Made by a program: the position numbers and the translations under genes. 13,464 nt of DNA from Candidatus Thioglobus sp. (GTDB taxonomy: Bacteria > Pseudomonadota > Gammaproteobacteria > PS1 > Thioglobaceae): assembly GCA_003978285.1 (NCBI GenBank), contig QOAB01000014.1, forward strand, positions 1-13,464, given 5' to 3'. Of the stretch, positions 7,151 to 13,464 are shown piece after piece (within the stretch, counting starts at the first letter, position 1; the number at the start of each line of letters is the position of its first letter). Under the pieces are notes generated by a model. That model was not told the origin of the DNA. It was given only the letters and a program-made list of their open reading frames with translations, and did not search any database.

Positions 7151-8284
7151 TTAACCAAAGTAAACTTTAATATCACCAAATTCAGGTAGTTCTCTTACTA
7201 CTTCGGTTAACTTGTCCAAGATCTCATCGTAGCTTTTATCAGAAGATAAGCATGAAAGTGGCAAAAAGAAATCTACATGAATTTGCCCATCAAGATAGTG
7301 CAGTTGAATGCGCTTAATTTCACCATCACATTTGTTGTTAAATAAAGCTTTATTAAGGATGCCAAGTGCTTGGGCGCGCTCAGGTAAGTTCTCGCAAGGT
7401 GCGGAAGTTTCATCATCTTCAGGGTCAATATGCACAGTAACATCATGCAAATCCTCTAGACAGTCTTTAGCCACGCGCTCAACACTTACAGTAATAATAT
7501 GACCCTCACTCACACTTATGAATGGGTCCACCTGCACATGTACATCAGCAGAAATCCTATGACCAATTTTACGAGTACGTAGTGAATGTACATTGTTTAC
7601 TCCACCAATCTGACCAATGGCATTTCTGAGTTGTTCAACTTGTGCGGCGTCAATGGAGGTATCGACTAATTCTTTAGTAGCGCCGGTGCCTAATTCCCAA
7701 GCAATGTAAATCACCATTAAACCAACCACAACAGCTGCAACACCATCAAGATATAGGTAACCATTTAAACTACCCAAAATACCAATAAACACCACAATCG
7801 ATGTCAATGCATCAGACCGATGATGCCAAGCATTGGCTTTGAGCATTTCAGATTTATAAGTTTTGGCTACTTTTAAGGTGTACCAATACAATACTTCTTT
7901 AGAAAAGATAGATAGGGCGGCAACGCTCAAAAGTAGTGTGCTGTGTGAAAGCTCACTTGGATTACTTAAGCGATCAAACGCATCAAAAATAATACCTGTT
8001 CCAATAATCGACAGAATGATTGCTAAGCCAAGTGTGGCAACAGTTTCAAAGCGCTCATGGCCATAAGGGTGCTCCTCATCTGCTTCTTCAGCTGAATGTT
8101 TTGCTGCGTAAAACACCATACCATCAGAGAGTAAATCTGAGAATGAGTGAATACCATCAGCAATAAGAGCGCCAGAACTACCAACCATACCAACCGTCAC
8201 CTTAAAGATGGCTAATAAAAAATCAACAATAGCGCCAACTATGGTGATTTTTTGGCTAGCCTTTGTACGCAATTCTGAATTCAT
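7151..8284 (-). CDS. Cation diffusion facilitator (divalent metal efflux)
   Basis: This is a 377-residue inner-membrane metal/proton antiporter of the CDF family, exporting zinc, iron, cobalt or similar ions. It has about six transmembrane helices in the first 200 residues. Metal-binding motifs are visible in helix 2 (H46-x3-D50 in ADGIHSFSDLLSD) and helix 5 (H154-x3-D158 in NAWHHRSDALTS). Two HxxxD motifs usually point to zinc preference, though manganese or iron cannot be excluded. The cytoplasmic C-terminal domain (about 205 on) has the usual ferredoxin-like pattern with DVHVQVDP and DVTVHIDPEDD metal-site residues, then an extra ~70-residue extension including CENLPERAQ, longer than FieF-type proteins (~300). 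No clear ribosome site precedes the ATG. It shares its upstream spacer with an iron-permease gene, so import and export of metals meet here. Confidence 0.9.
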   Translation of the reverse strand: MNSELRTKASQKITIVGAIVDFLLAIFKVTVGMVGSSGALIADGIHSFSDLLSDGMVFYAAKHSAEEADEEHPYGHERFETVATLGLAIILSIIGTGIIFDAFDRLSNPSELSHSTLLLSVAALSIFSKEVLYWYTLKVAKTYKSEMLKANAWHHRSDALTSIVVFIGILGSLNGYLYLDGVAAVVVGLMVIYIAWELGTGATKELVDTSIDAAQVEQLRNAIGQIGGVNNVHSLRTRKIGHRISADVHVQVDPFISVSEGHIITVSVERVAKDCLEDLHDVTVHIDPEDDETSAPCENLPERAQALGILNKALFNNKCDGEIKRIQLHYLDGQIHVDFFLPLSCLSSDKSYDEILDKLTEVVRELPEFGDIKVYFG

Positions 8285-8400
8285 TAAGCGTTAGATAGTT
8301 ATTATTAATAATGACATTTTATGATATTTATATATTAATATGTATTTTTCATTTTATTAATAAAAAATAATATTCTAAATTATTATTTTCTTAAATGTTA

Positions 8401-8429
8401 TTGATAATGTAAATGAGAACGTGTATCAT
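8401..8429 (+). promoter_or_regulatory. Sigma70 promoter of the FTR1 permease gene
   Basis: TTGATA (8401-8406) and TATCAT (8424-8429) are separated by 17 bases; each differs from consensus at one base. Transcription should begin near 8436, giving a leader of about 60 bases. The -10 box lies within a Fur-like operator, so repression by iron would act by blocking RNA polymerase. Confidence 0.6.
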
Positions 8430-8430
8430 T
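8412..8430 (+). promoter_or_regulatory. Fur-box-like operator
   Basis: AATGAGAACGTGTATCATT matches the common Fur-box form AATGAGAATCATTATCATT at 15 of 19 positions. It is part of a longer perfect inverted repeat, TGTAAATGA (8408-8416) and TCATTTACA (8426-8434), with nine bases between the arms. It overlaps the promoter spacer and -10 box of an iron permease gene, the right place for iron-dependent repression. Fur control is inferred; no fur gene is in the window. Confidence 0.6.
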
Positions 8431-8442
8431 TACACTTTTGTT

Positions 8443-8458
8443 TGAGAACGCAAATCAT
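8443..8458 (+). promoter_or_regulatory. Second, weaker Fur-like half-repeat
   Basis: TGAGAACG followed by three bases and ATCAT repeats the core of the operator at 8414-8429 with a 29-base offset; 13 of 16 bases agree. It falls just downstream of the predicted transcription start. It may be a second binding site giving cooperative repression. Confidence 0.4.
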
Positions 8459-8482
8459 CAAGTGTTCAGAAAATATTAATCT

Positions 8483-8487
8483 AGGAG
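8483..8487 (+). promoter_or_regulatory. Ribosome-binding site deciding the FTR1 start
   Basis: AGGAG lies nine bases before GTG 8497 but 18 before ATG 8506, favouring the GTG start. A weaker AAGG at 8494-8497 is correctly placed for ATG 8506, so the shorter start remains possible. Confidence 0.5.
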
Positions 8488-8496
8488 AAAAATAAG

Positions 8497-9324
8497 GTGA
8501 TACAAATGCCAAGCTTTATTATGGGGTTCAGAGAAGGTTTGGAGGCCTTTCTTCTAATAGCTATTGTTTTGCAATATATTACAAAGATTGACAAAGAACA
8601 CTTAAAAAACAAGATCACTCAAGGTAGTGTTGCAGGTGTTATTATTTCTATAATTTTGGGTTTGCTATTAAGTCGATTTTCTGAGTATTTGGGGGGCGTT
8701 TCAAGTTTAACAAAGTTATGGGAAAGTGCAGCCAGTTTAGTGGCTTTATTACTTGTATCTGTTTTTATTATTTGGATGATTCGACATGGTACTAATATGT
8801 CTCAACATGTCAAAGAGCAAGTGGGTAAAAATATTTCTGCTAGCGCATTATTCTGGATCTCATTTATTATTATTGCCCGAGAGGGTACTGAAATAGCGAT
8901 CTTTTCCTTTGCAGGGAAATATCCATTTGATATAGTCATTATGGGTATTCTGTCAGCTCTAGTATTGTCTATCTTAATCTTTTATTCGTTGATTAAAGTT
9001 AATTTAGCTGTTTTATTTAAAGTTACTTTGGCTTATTTAATTTTACAAGCCGGGTTTTTATTAGGTTACTCATTACATGAAGGTTTTTCAGCATTAAAGG
9101 GATATGGAATGATTACGCCAGATAGTTTTGTTTTTGATAAGGCGTTTAATGTTGCAAAAACAATATTTAGTCATAAAGATGGTGCTCTAGGAATACCTTT
9201 ACATGTATTGTTTGGTTGGTACTCTAAACCTGAATGGATTCAGTTTATTGTGCAGTATCTATTTACTATTTCTATGTTTGGCTATTGGGTTTCGTACAAC
9301 AAAAGAGTAACGGCAACTAAGTAG
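8497..9324 (+). CDS. FTR1-family iron permease
   Basis: This 275-residue protein has about seven transmembrane helices and belongs to the FTR1/EfeU high-affinity iron permease family. The two iron-binding REGxE motifs are intact: R12-E13-G-L-E16 in helix 1 (FREGLEAFLL) and R128-E129-G-T-E132 in helix 4 (IAREGTEIAIF). In E. coli the permease works with EfeO and EfeB; in other bacteria with a P19-type periplasmic protein. None of these is nearby, so it stands alone. Its start may be GTG 8497 (AGGAG nine bases upstream) or ATG 8506; the shorter form gives the eight residues usually seen before REGLE. Its codon choice is visibly richer in A/T (many TTT, ATT, TTA) than neighbouring core genes, which hints at later acquisition. 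It is preceded by a strong promoter with Fur-like sites, fitting iron-starvation induction. Confidence 0.9.
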   Translation: MIQMPSFIMGFREGLEAFLLIAIVLQYITKIDKEHLKNKITQGSVAGVIISIILGLLLSRFSEYLGGVSSLTKLWESAASLVALLLVSVFIIWMIRHGTNMSQHVKEQVGKNISASALFWISFIIIAREGTEIAIFSFAGKYPFDIVIMGILSALVLSILIFYSLIKVNLAVLFKVTLAYLILQAGFLLGYSLHEGFSALKGYGMITPDSFVFDKAFNVAKTIFSHKDGALGIPLHVLFGWYSKPEWIQFIVQYLFTISMFGYWVSYNKRVTATK

Positions 9325-9391
9325 CCACAATATTCGCTATATTGAAGATAGATTAAAAATTTATTCTGAGAACTCTAAGTCAGTAAAATAC

Positions 9392-9406
9392 CCTTAATTA
9401 TTAAGG
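9392..9406 (+). promoter_or_regulatory. 7-1-7 palindrome over the argJ ribosome-binding site
   Basis: CCTTAATTATTAAGG is a perfect palindrome with seven-base arms around one base. Its right arm supplies the AAGG of the likely Shine-Dalgarno sequence of argJ, 14 bases before the ATG. In RNA it would hide that site weakly; as DNA it could be a regulator site. It does not match the ArgR box. The rest of the 96-base spacer (9325-9420) shows only a poor promoter-like TAAAAT at 9384-9389. Confidence 0.35.
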
Positions 9407-9420
9407 ATTTATTACTAGAT

Positions 9421-10605
9421 ATGAGTCAGTCATTATTAAATATAAAAGGTGTATTGTCAGCATCGATTGATGCAGGTATCAAGAATAATGACGCCTTAGA
9501 TTTGTCGGTTATTTATTTAACAGAGACAACAGCGACGGCTGCAGTATTTACTCAAAATGTTTTTTGTGCAGCACCTGTAGTAATAGCCAAAAATCACCTT
9601 AATCATCATCCTAAAGCACTACTTATTAATAGTGGTAATGCCAACGCAGGCACTGGCACACAAGGCATGAAAAATACATTACACACTTGTGCGTGTTTGG
9701 CCAGTGAGCTTAATATTGATATCGAACAAGTGTTGCCATTTTCAACCGGTGTGATTGGTCAGCAGCTTGATATTTCTAAGTTTGATACCGGCATTCCAAA
9801 AGCAATTGTTAAATTATCGAGTGATTCGATGGATGATATTGCTAAGGGAATATTAACCACTGATTTAGTTGAAAAAACCGCCTCAAAGCAATTTGAAGTG
9901 AATGGTAAGATGGTAACCATTAGTGGTGTCGCTAAAGGTTCTGGCATGATTCGCCCCGATATGGCAACCATGCTCAGTTTTATTTTTACTGATGTTAAAT
10001 CAACTCAAGCCAAATTACAACAATGTTTAACATCTTCCGTCAACCAATCGTTTAATCGTATTACGGTAGATGGTGATACCTCAACCAATGATGCCTGCAC
10101 ACTAAGTGCAACCGGCATGAGCGGTGTTGATATTCACAATTGTGTTGATGAGTTTCAGCAGGCGCTTAATGAAGTAACACAGTCTTTAGCGCATCAAATT
10201 ATTAAAGACGGTGAGGGCGCTACTAAGTTTGTCGAGGTCTGTGTGAAGGGTGGTGTGAGTAACGCAGACTGCCTAGAAGTGGCTTATACGGTTGCCCATT
10301 CTCCATTGGTGAAGACTGCACTATTTGCAAGTGATGCAAATTGGGGTCGTATCCTGGCGGCAGTTGGTCGTGCAAATATTAGCAGCTTAACCATCGAAGA
10401 TATTAATATTTATCTGAACGAGGTGAGTATTATCCAAGCTGGCGAGCCAGATGAGAGCTACACAGAAGCAGCGGGCAGTGCCGAGATGGCAAAAGATACA
10501 ATTGTAATTACCATTGAGATTGGTGAGAGTGACACGCAAGAAAGCGTGTGGACCACAGATTTCTCATATGACTATGTAAAAATCAACGCGGAGTATCGTA
10601 CTTAA
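9421..10605 (+). CDS. argJ: ArgJ, glutamate N-acetyltransferase (ornithine acetyltransferase)
   Basis: ArgJ moves the acetyl group from N-acetylornithine to glutamate, recycling it in the cyclic arginine pathway; some members also use acetyl-CoA to start the pathway. The protein (394 residues) shows NSGNANAGTG (70-79), FSTGVIG (107-113), and KGSGMIRPDMATML, in which T183 is the nucleophile exposed by self-cleavage between A182 and T183 into alpha and beta chains. The C-terminal DFSYDYVKINAEYRT is the usual family ending, so the gene is complete. Whether it is mono- or bifunctional cannot be told from sequence by eye. purU follows four bases after the stop. Confidence 0.96.
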   Translation: MSQSLLNIKGVLSASIDAGIKNNDALDLSVIYLTETTATAAVFTQNVFCAAPVVIAKNHLNHHPKALLINSGNANAGTGTQGMKNTLHTCACLASELNIDIEQVLPFSTGVIGQQLDISKFDTGIPKAIVKLSSDSMDDIAKGILTTDLVEKTASKQFEVNGKMVTISGVAKGSGMIRPDMATMLSFIFTDVKSTQAKLQQCLTSSVNQSFNRITVDGDTSTNDACTLSATGMSGVDIHNCVDEFQQALNEVTQSLAHQIIKDGEGATKFVEVCVKGGVSNADCLEVAYTVAHSPLVKTALFASDANWGRILAAVGRANISSLTIEDINIYLNEVSIIQAGEPDESYTEAAGSAEMAKDTIVITIEIGESDTQESVWTTDFSYDYVKINAEYRT

Positions 10606-10609
10606 ATTT

Positions 10610-11461
10610 ATGAGCATGCATCGATTATTAATTTCTTGCCCTGATGCACACGGTTTGGTCGCCAAAGTGAGTCAGTTTATTTTTGAACATAATGGCAATA
10701 TTAAAGAAGCACACCATCATCTTGATGATTTAAATAAACGCTTTTTTATGCGTATCGAGATTGAATCAACCTCTTTGTCTTGTTCGATTGAAGATTTTCA
10801 ATCTGATTTTGAAATTATTGCTAAAACTTACAACATGGTTTGGTGTTTGAATGATACCTCTAAGTTAAAGCGTATTTTGATTATGGGTTCTAAAAGCTCA
10901 CACTGTGTGGCTGACTTATTACACCGCGGGCATGAAAATGAACTCGAGGGTGAAATCATCGGTGTATTATCTAACCATCAGCGATTATCCAAACTGGCCA
11001 GTTGGTACGACGTGCCTTTTAAGCAAGTGAGTATTGAAGCAAATACTAAGGAAGCAGATATTGTCAGTATGACACAGGCCGTGATTGACTTTAAGCCAGA
11101 TGTAGTGGTGCTAGCACGCTATATGCAAATCATTCCACAAGATTTGTGTAAGCACTTTGAAGGTAAGATTATTAATATTCATCATTCGTTCTTGCCATCT
11201 TTTGTAGGCGCTAATCCTTATAAGCGTGCAGCCGAACGAGGCGTTAAACTGATTGGTGCTACTTGTCATTATGTGACAGCTGATTTAGATGAAGGCCCGA
11301 TTATTGAGCAAGATGTAGTACGTGTTGACCACGCAGACAGTGCTGATGATATGAAAAAAATGGGCCAGGATATTGAAAAGATTACGCTTGCAAAAGGCTT
11401 ACAGTATCACCTAGAAGATCGGGTACTAACTTGTAATAATAAAACGATTGTATTTTCTTAA
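10610..11461 (+). CDS. purU: PurU, formyltetrahydrofolate deformylase
   Basis: PurU hydrolyses 10-formyl-tetrahydrofolate to formate and tetrahydrofolate, balancing one-carbon pools and supplying formate for purine synthesis through PurT. Two domains are visible: an N-terminal ACT-type regulatory domain (about 3-80, opening LLISCPDAHGLVAKVS) and a formyltransferase-fold catalytic domain (about 85-283). Catalytic residues of the family are in place: N189-x-H191 in IINIHHSFLPSF and D227 in DLDEGPIIEQ. Length (283) is normal. The ATG at 10610 lies four bases after argJ, so both are probably on one transcript; the only purine-rich site, GGAG at 10590-10593, is rather far. ATG 10616 is a possible alternative. 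The 3' end meets convergent cbbR seven bases on. Confidence 0.95.
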   Translation: MSMHRLLISCPDAHGLVAKVSQFIFEHNGNIKEAHHHLDDLNKRFFMRIEIESTSLSCSIEDFQSDFEIIAKTYNMVWCLNDTSKLKRILIMGSKSSHCVADLLHRGHENELEGEIIGVLSNHQRLSKLASWYDVPFKQVSIEANTKEADIVSMTQAVIDFKPDVVVLARYMQIIPQDLCKHFEGKIINIHHSFLPSFVGANPYKRAAERGVKLIGATCHYVTADLDEGPIIEQDVVRVDHADSADDMKKMGQDIEKITLAKGLQYHLEDRVLTCNNKTIVFS

Positions 11462-11468
11462 AGTTGAC

Positions 11469-12356
11469 TTATTGTAAGTTGCTGTTTTCCACAATAAAAT
11501 CTTTAAAGCGCTGAGCAATGGGTGAGAGTTTGTTCTTAGCATGATGAACTACATGCCAATGACGAGTAATTGGAAATTTATCGGTATTGAGTTGCTTAAT
11601 AATACCATTTTCTAATTCTAATTTAACCGTGTGTTTAGACACAAAACCAATTCCTAATCCTGCTTGTACAGCTTCAATAATCGCTTCATTTGAGTTAATC
11701 TCAATATCAGAGTTAAAATGCATACCAGTAATACGCTCAATGGTGATGCGCGTACCAGAGCCTTGTTCACGTGTAATTAACGTCTCCTTATTCAGTGCTT
11801 TAATAGAATTATTCTTATTGTTAAGTAGTGGATGATCAGGGTGGGCAATGGCAATCAGTGGATTTTCCATAAAAGGCTTTGTTATCAGTGGCATATCTAC
11901 GGGAGGCTCACCCATAATGACAAGATCAGTTTCGTTATTATTGAGTTTTTCAAGTAGTGATTTACGGTTGGTTACTTCTAAGAAAAACGTCATCTTCGGG
12001 TATTCTTTTTTAAACTTTGCAAGCACCCGAGAAACAAATGAATTGGTTGTAGTAGCAACAGCGATTTGTAAGTGACCCGCTTCAGGATCGAGTGTTTGCT
12101 CAATGTCTGATTGAGTTTGTTCTAGTTTGGCAATGACCTCTAGACAGGTTTGATAGAGTTTTTTTCCTATGAAGGTTGGCGAGAGGGTTTTGCCTTTAAT
12201 ATTAAGCAAATCTGAACCAATATTTTTATTCAGTTGTTGAATTTGCATATATACAGCTGGTTGAGTAATATTCAGTTCTTTACTGGCTTTTGTAAAGCTT
12301 TTAAGACGCACAACAGCCTCGAAGCTATACAGTTGTTTTAGGGTGTAATTAATCAT
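11469..12356 (-). CDS. cbbR: LysR-type regulator of the RuBisCO operon (CbbR)
   Basis: This is a 295-residue LysR-family transcription factor. The N-terminal winged helix-turn-helix covers about 1-60 (FTKASKELNITQPAVYMQIQQL is the recognition region), followed by a linker helix and a periplasmic-binding-protein-like effector domain (about 90-290). Segments such as REQGSGTR, EAVQAGLGIGFVSKHTV and the ending LSPIAQRFKDFI match CbbR proteins, which sense Calvin-cycle metabolites or redox state. The strongest argument is position: it is divergent from cbbL over 92 bases, the classic cbbR arrangement. Such regulators usually activate the cbb operon and repress themselves from shared sites. No clear ribosome site precedes its ATG. 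Confidence 0.92.
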   Translation of the reverse strand: MINYTLKQLYSFEAVVRLKSFTKASKELNITQPAVYMQIQQLNKNIGSDLLNIKGKTLSPTFIGKKLYQTCLEVIAKLEQTQSDIEQTLDPEAGHLQIAVATTTNSFVSRVLAKFKKEYPKMTFFLEVTNRKSLLEKLNNNETDLVIMGEPPVDMPLITKPFMENPLIAIAHPDHPLLNNKNNSIKALNKETLITREQGSGTRITIERITGMHFNSDIEINSNEAIIEAVQAGLGIGFVSKHTVKLELENGIIKQLNTDKFPITRHWHVVHHAKNKLSPIAQRFKDFIVENSNLQ

Positions 12357-12367
12357 AAGTAAAACTT

Positions 12368-12406
12368 ATTATTTACTAAATAAATATTATTTTACATTAT
12401 TTAAAC
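12368..12406. promoter_or_regulatory. Candidate CbbR operator: palindrome plus three direct repeats
   Basis: TTATTTACTAAATAA (12369-12383) is a perfect 7-1-7 palindrome with the T-N11-A-like layout of LysR sites. Three related direct repeats overlap and follow it: ATTATTTAC (12368-12376), ATTATTTTAC (12386-12395) and ATTATTTAAAC (12396-12406). The palindrome is centred about 50 bases before the predicted cbbL start, and the second repeat overlaps the -35 box, where an activator would touch RNA polymerase. Binding is inferred from pattern and position. Confidence 0.5.
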
Positions 12407-12419
12407 GTTATTGTATGAT
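12391..12419 (+). promoter_or_regulatory. Sigma70 promoter of cbbL
   Basis: TTTACA (12391-12396) and TATGAT (12414-12419) are separated by exactly 17 bases, each one base from consensus. Transcription should start near 12426, giving a short leader of about 23 bases with a strong ribosome site. Confidence 0.65.
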
Positions 12420-12436
12420 TGTGGTTCTTTTAATGA

Positions 12437-12442
12437 AAGGAG
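12437..12442 (+). promoter_or_regulatory. Strong ribosome-binding site of cbbL
   Basis: AAGGAG six bases before ATG 12449 is the best Shine-Dalgarno sequence in the window. It fixes the start and fits a heavily translated gene. Confidence 0.8.
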
Positions 12443-12448
12443 AGCTTA

Positions 12449-13464
12449 ATGGCTAAGACTTATGATGCGGGCGTAAAAGAGTACCGCGAAACTTATTGGA
12501 TGCCGGATTATACCCCGTTAGATACGGATATCCTGGCATGTTTTAAAATTACACCACAAGACGGTGTTCCTCGTGAAGAGTTAGCAGCAGCAGTTGCAGC
12601 TGAATCTTCTACAGGTACTTGGACATCAGTATGGACAGATCTTTTAACAGATCTTGACCACTACAAGGGTCGTTGTTATGCGATCGAAGATGTACCAGGC
12701 GACGATACATGTTTTTATGGATTTATTGCATACCCAATTGATCTTTTTGAAGAAGGTTCAGTTGTAAACGTAATGACTTCTTTAGTTGGTAACGTATTCG
12801 GCTTTAAAGCTTTACGTGCACTTAGACTAGAAGACATCAGATTCCCAATTGCATACGTAATGACATGTAATGGTCCGCCACAAGGTATCCAGTTAGAGCG
12901 TGATATTCTTAATAAATATGGTCGTCCATTCCTAGGTTGTACAATTAAACCTAAATTAGGTTTGTCTGCTAAGAACTATGGTCGTGCTTGTTATGAAGGC
13001 CTTCGTGGTGGTTTAGACTTCACGAAAGATGATGAAAACGTAAACTCACAGCCGTTCATGCGTTGGAGAGCTCGTTTTGACTTCGTACAAGAAGCAATCG
13101 TGAAAGCTGAAGCTGAAACTGGTGAGCGTAAAGGTCACTACCTAAACGTTACAGCGCCTACTTCTGATGAAATGATGAAGCGTGCTGAGTATGCTAAAGA
13201 AATCGGTTCTCCGATCATTATGCATGACTACATCACTGGTGGCTGGTCTGCTAATACGCAGCTAGCACAATGGTGTCAAGATAATGGCATGCTATTACAC
13301 ATTCACCGTGCAATGCACGCGGTATTAGATCGCAACCCGCATCACGGTATCCACTTCCGCGTATTGGCTAAGATCTTACGTTTGTCTGGTGGTGATCACT
13401 TACACTCAGGTACGGTTGTAGGTAAGCTTGAAGGTGACCGTGAGGCTACTTTAGGTTGGATCGA
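12449..13464 (+). CDS. cbbL: RuBisCO large subunit, form IA (3' end cut off)
   Basis: This is the catalytic subunit of ribulose-1,5-bisphosphate carboxylase, the CO2-fixing step of the Calvin cycle. The first 338 of about 470 residues are in the window, with no stop. Key residues are intact: K167 and K169 in [12 protein letters not shown]; the carbamylated K193 with metal ligands D195 and E196 in [11 protein letters not shown]286-R287 in HIHRAMH; H319; and loop-6 K326 in [10 protein letters not shown]. The start [16 protein letters not shown] and overall pattern are form I, proteobacterial IA type, not the form II (CbbM) often reported from free-living SUP05 relatives. One oddity is glutamine (Q145) in GPPQGIQ, where histidine is usual. 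Codon choice is more selective than in neighbours (GGT, CGT, GTA, ATC favoured), as expected for high expression. cbbS should follow outside the window. Confidence 0.97.
   Translation, partial: MAKTYDAGVKEYRETYWMPDYTPLDTDILACFKITPQDGVPREELAAAVAAESSTGTWTSVWTDLLTDLDHYKGRCYAIEDVPGDDTCFYGFIAYPIDLFEEGSVVNVMTSLVGNVFGFKALRALRLEDIRFPIAYVMTCNGPPQGIQLERDILNKYGRPFLGCTIKPKLGLSAKNYGRACYEGLRGGLDFTKDDENVNSQPFMRWRARFDFVQEAIVKAEAETGERKGHYLNVTAPTSDEMMKRAEYAKEIGSPIIMHDYITGGWSANTQLAQWCQDNGMLLHIHRAMHAVLDRNPHHGIHFRVLAKILRLSGGDHLHSGTVVGKLEGDREATLGWI

Larger units (their letters stand above)
8285..8496. promoter_or_regulatory. AT-rich divergent control region between metal exporter and iron permease
   Basis: This 212-base spacer is very AT-rich. 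Near the exporter it holds a perfect 12-base palindrome (ATTATTAATAAT, 8301-8312), which may be chance in such DNA. The right half contains the FTR1 promoter and Fur-like boxes annotated separately. No open frame or RNA gene is visible. Confidence 0.6.

Noticed and set aside
8301..8312. ATTATTAATAAT palindrome as a defined metal-regulator site
   Set aside because: Perfect palindromes of only A and T are expected often in this very AT-rich spacer; mentioned in the region entry only.
9334..9348. AATAT-TCGCT-ATATT hairpin after FTR1 as a terminator
   Set aside because: The stem is only five A/T pairs and no T-run follows, so it is too weak to call a terminator.
1..13464. CRISPR arrays, tRNA or rRNA genes, insertion sequences
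   Set aside because: No regularly spaced repeats, no cloverleaf-like CCA-ending segment and no transposase frame were found when reading both strands.

Overview
This window looks like the genome of a gammaproteobacterial, sulfur-oxidiser-type chemoautotroph. The DNA is AT-rich, gene spacing is very tight (most neighbours overlap or lie fewer than 10 bases apart), and the right edge carries a form IA RuBisCO large subunit behind a divergent CbbR-type regulator. The protein flavour (Tol, MinC, two-subunit-type GlyRS beta chain, YffB) is gammaproteobacterial. I infer a relative of the SUP05/Thioglobus and mussel- or clam-symbiont group from general resemblance; no search was run. There are 17 protein genes, two of them cut by the window edges. 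I see no tRNA, rRNA, CRISPR array or insertion sequence.

Left block (1-6216): nine same-strand genes form one compact series, apparently one transcript: tolR (5' end missing), tolA, a small Xre/MbcA/ParS-like domain protein, minC, glyS, dtd, a small PGPGW-like membrane protein, an unrecognised membrane-anchored protein, and yffB. It mixes envelope constriction (Tol), division-site placement (MinC), tRNA charging and proofreading (GlyS, Dtd) and a thioredoxin-fold reductase-like protein. The usual neighbours tolB/pal, minD/minE and glyQ are absent from their expected places.

Middle block (6213-9324): thioredoxin (minus) ends tail-to-tail on yffB and is divergent from ruvC (plus). ruvC ends tail-to-tail with a cation diffusion facilitator (minus). 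A 212-base AT-rich spacer follows, carrying a strong sigma70-like promoter overlapped by a Fur-box-like sequence. It drives a solitary FTR1-type iron permease.

Right block (9325-13464): argJ and purU form a short plus-strand pair. They are followed, tail-to-tail, by a minus-strand LysR regulator (CbbR type) and then the divergent cbbL, which runs off the window. The 92-base cbbR-cbbL spacer holds a perfect 7-1-7 palindrome, three AT-rich direct repeats and a near-consensus promoter, so carbon-fixation control is readable here.

The best leads are the operon of separated partners with an antitoxin-domain protein between tolA and minC, the tandem Fur-like sites on the lone FTR1 gene, the cbb operator region, and a probable leaderless ruvC. 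None of these is clearly a new system; most of the window is ordinary core genome in an unusual order.
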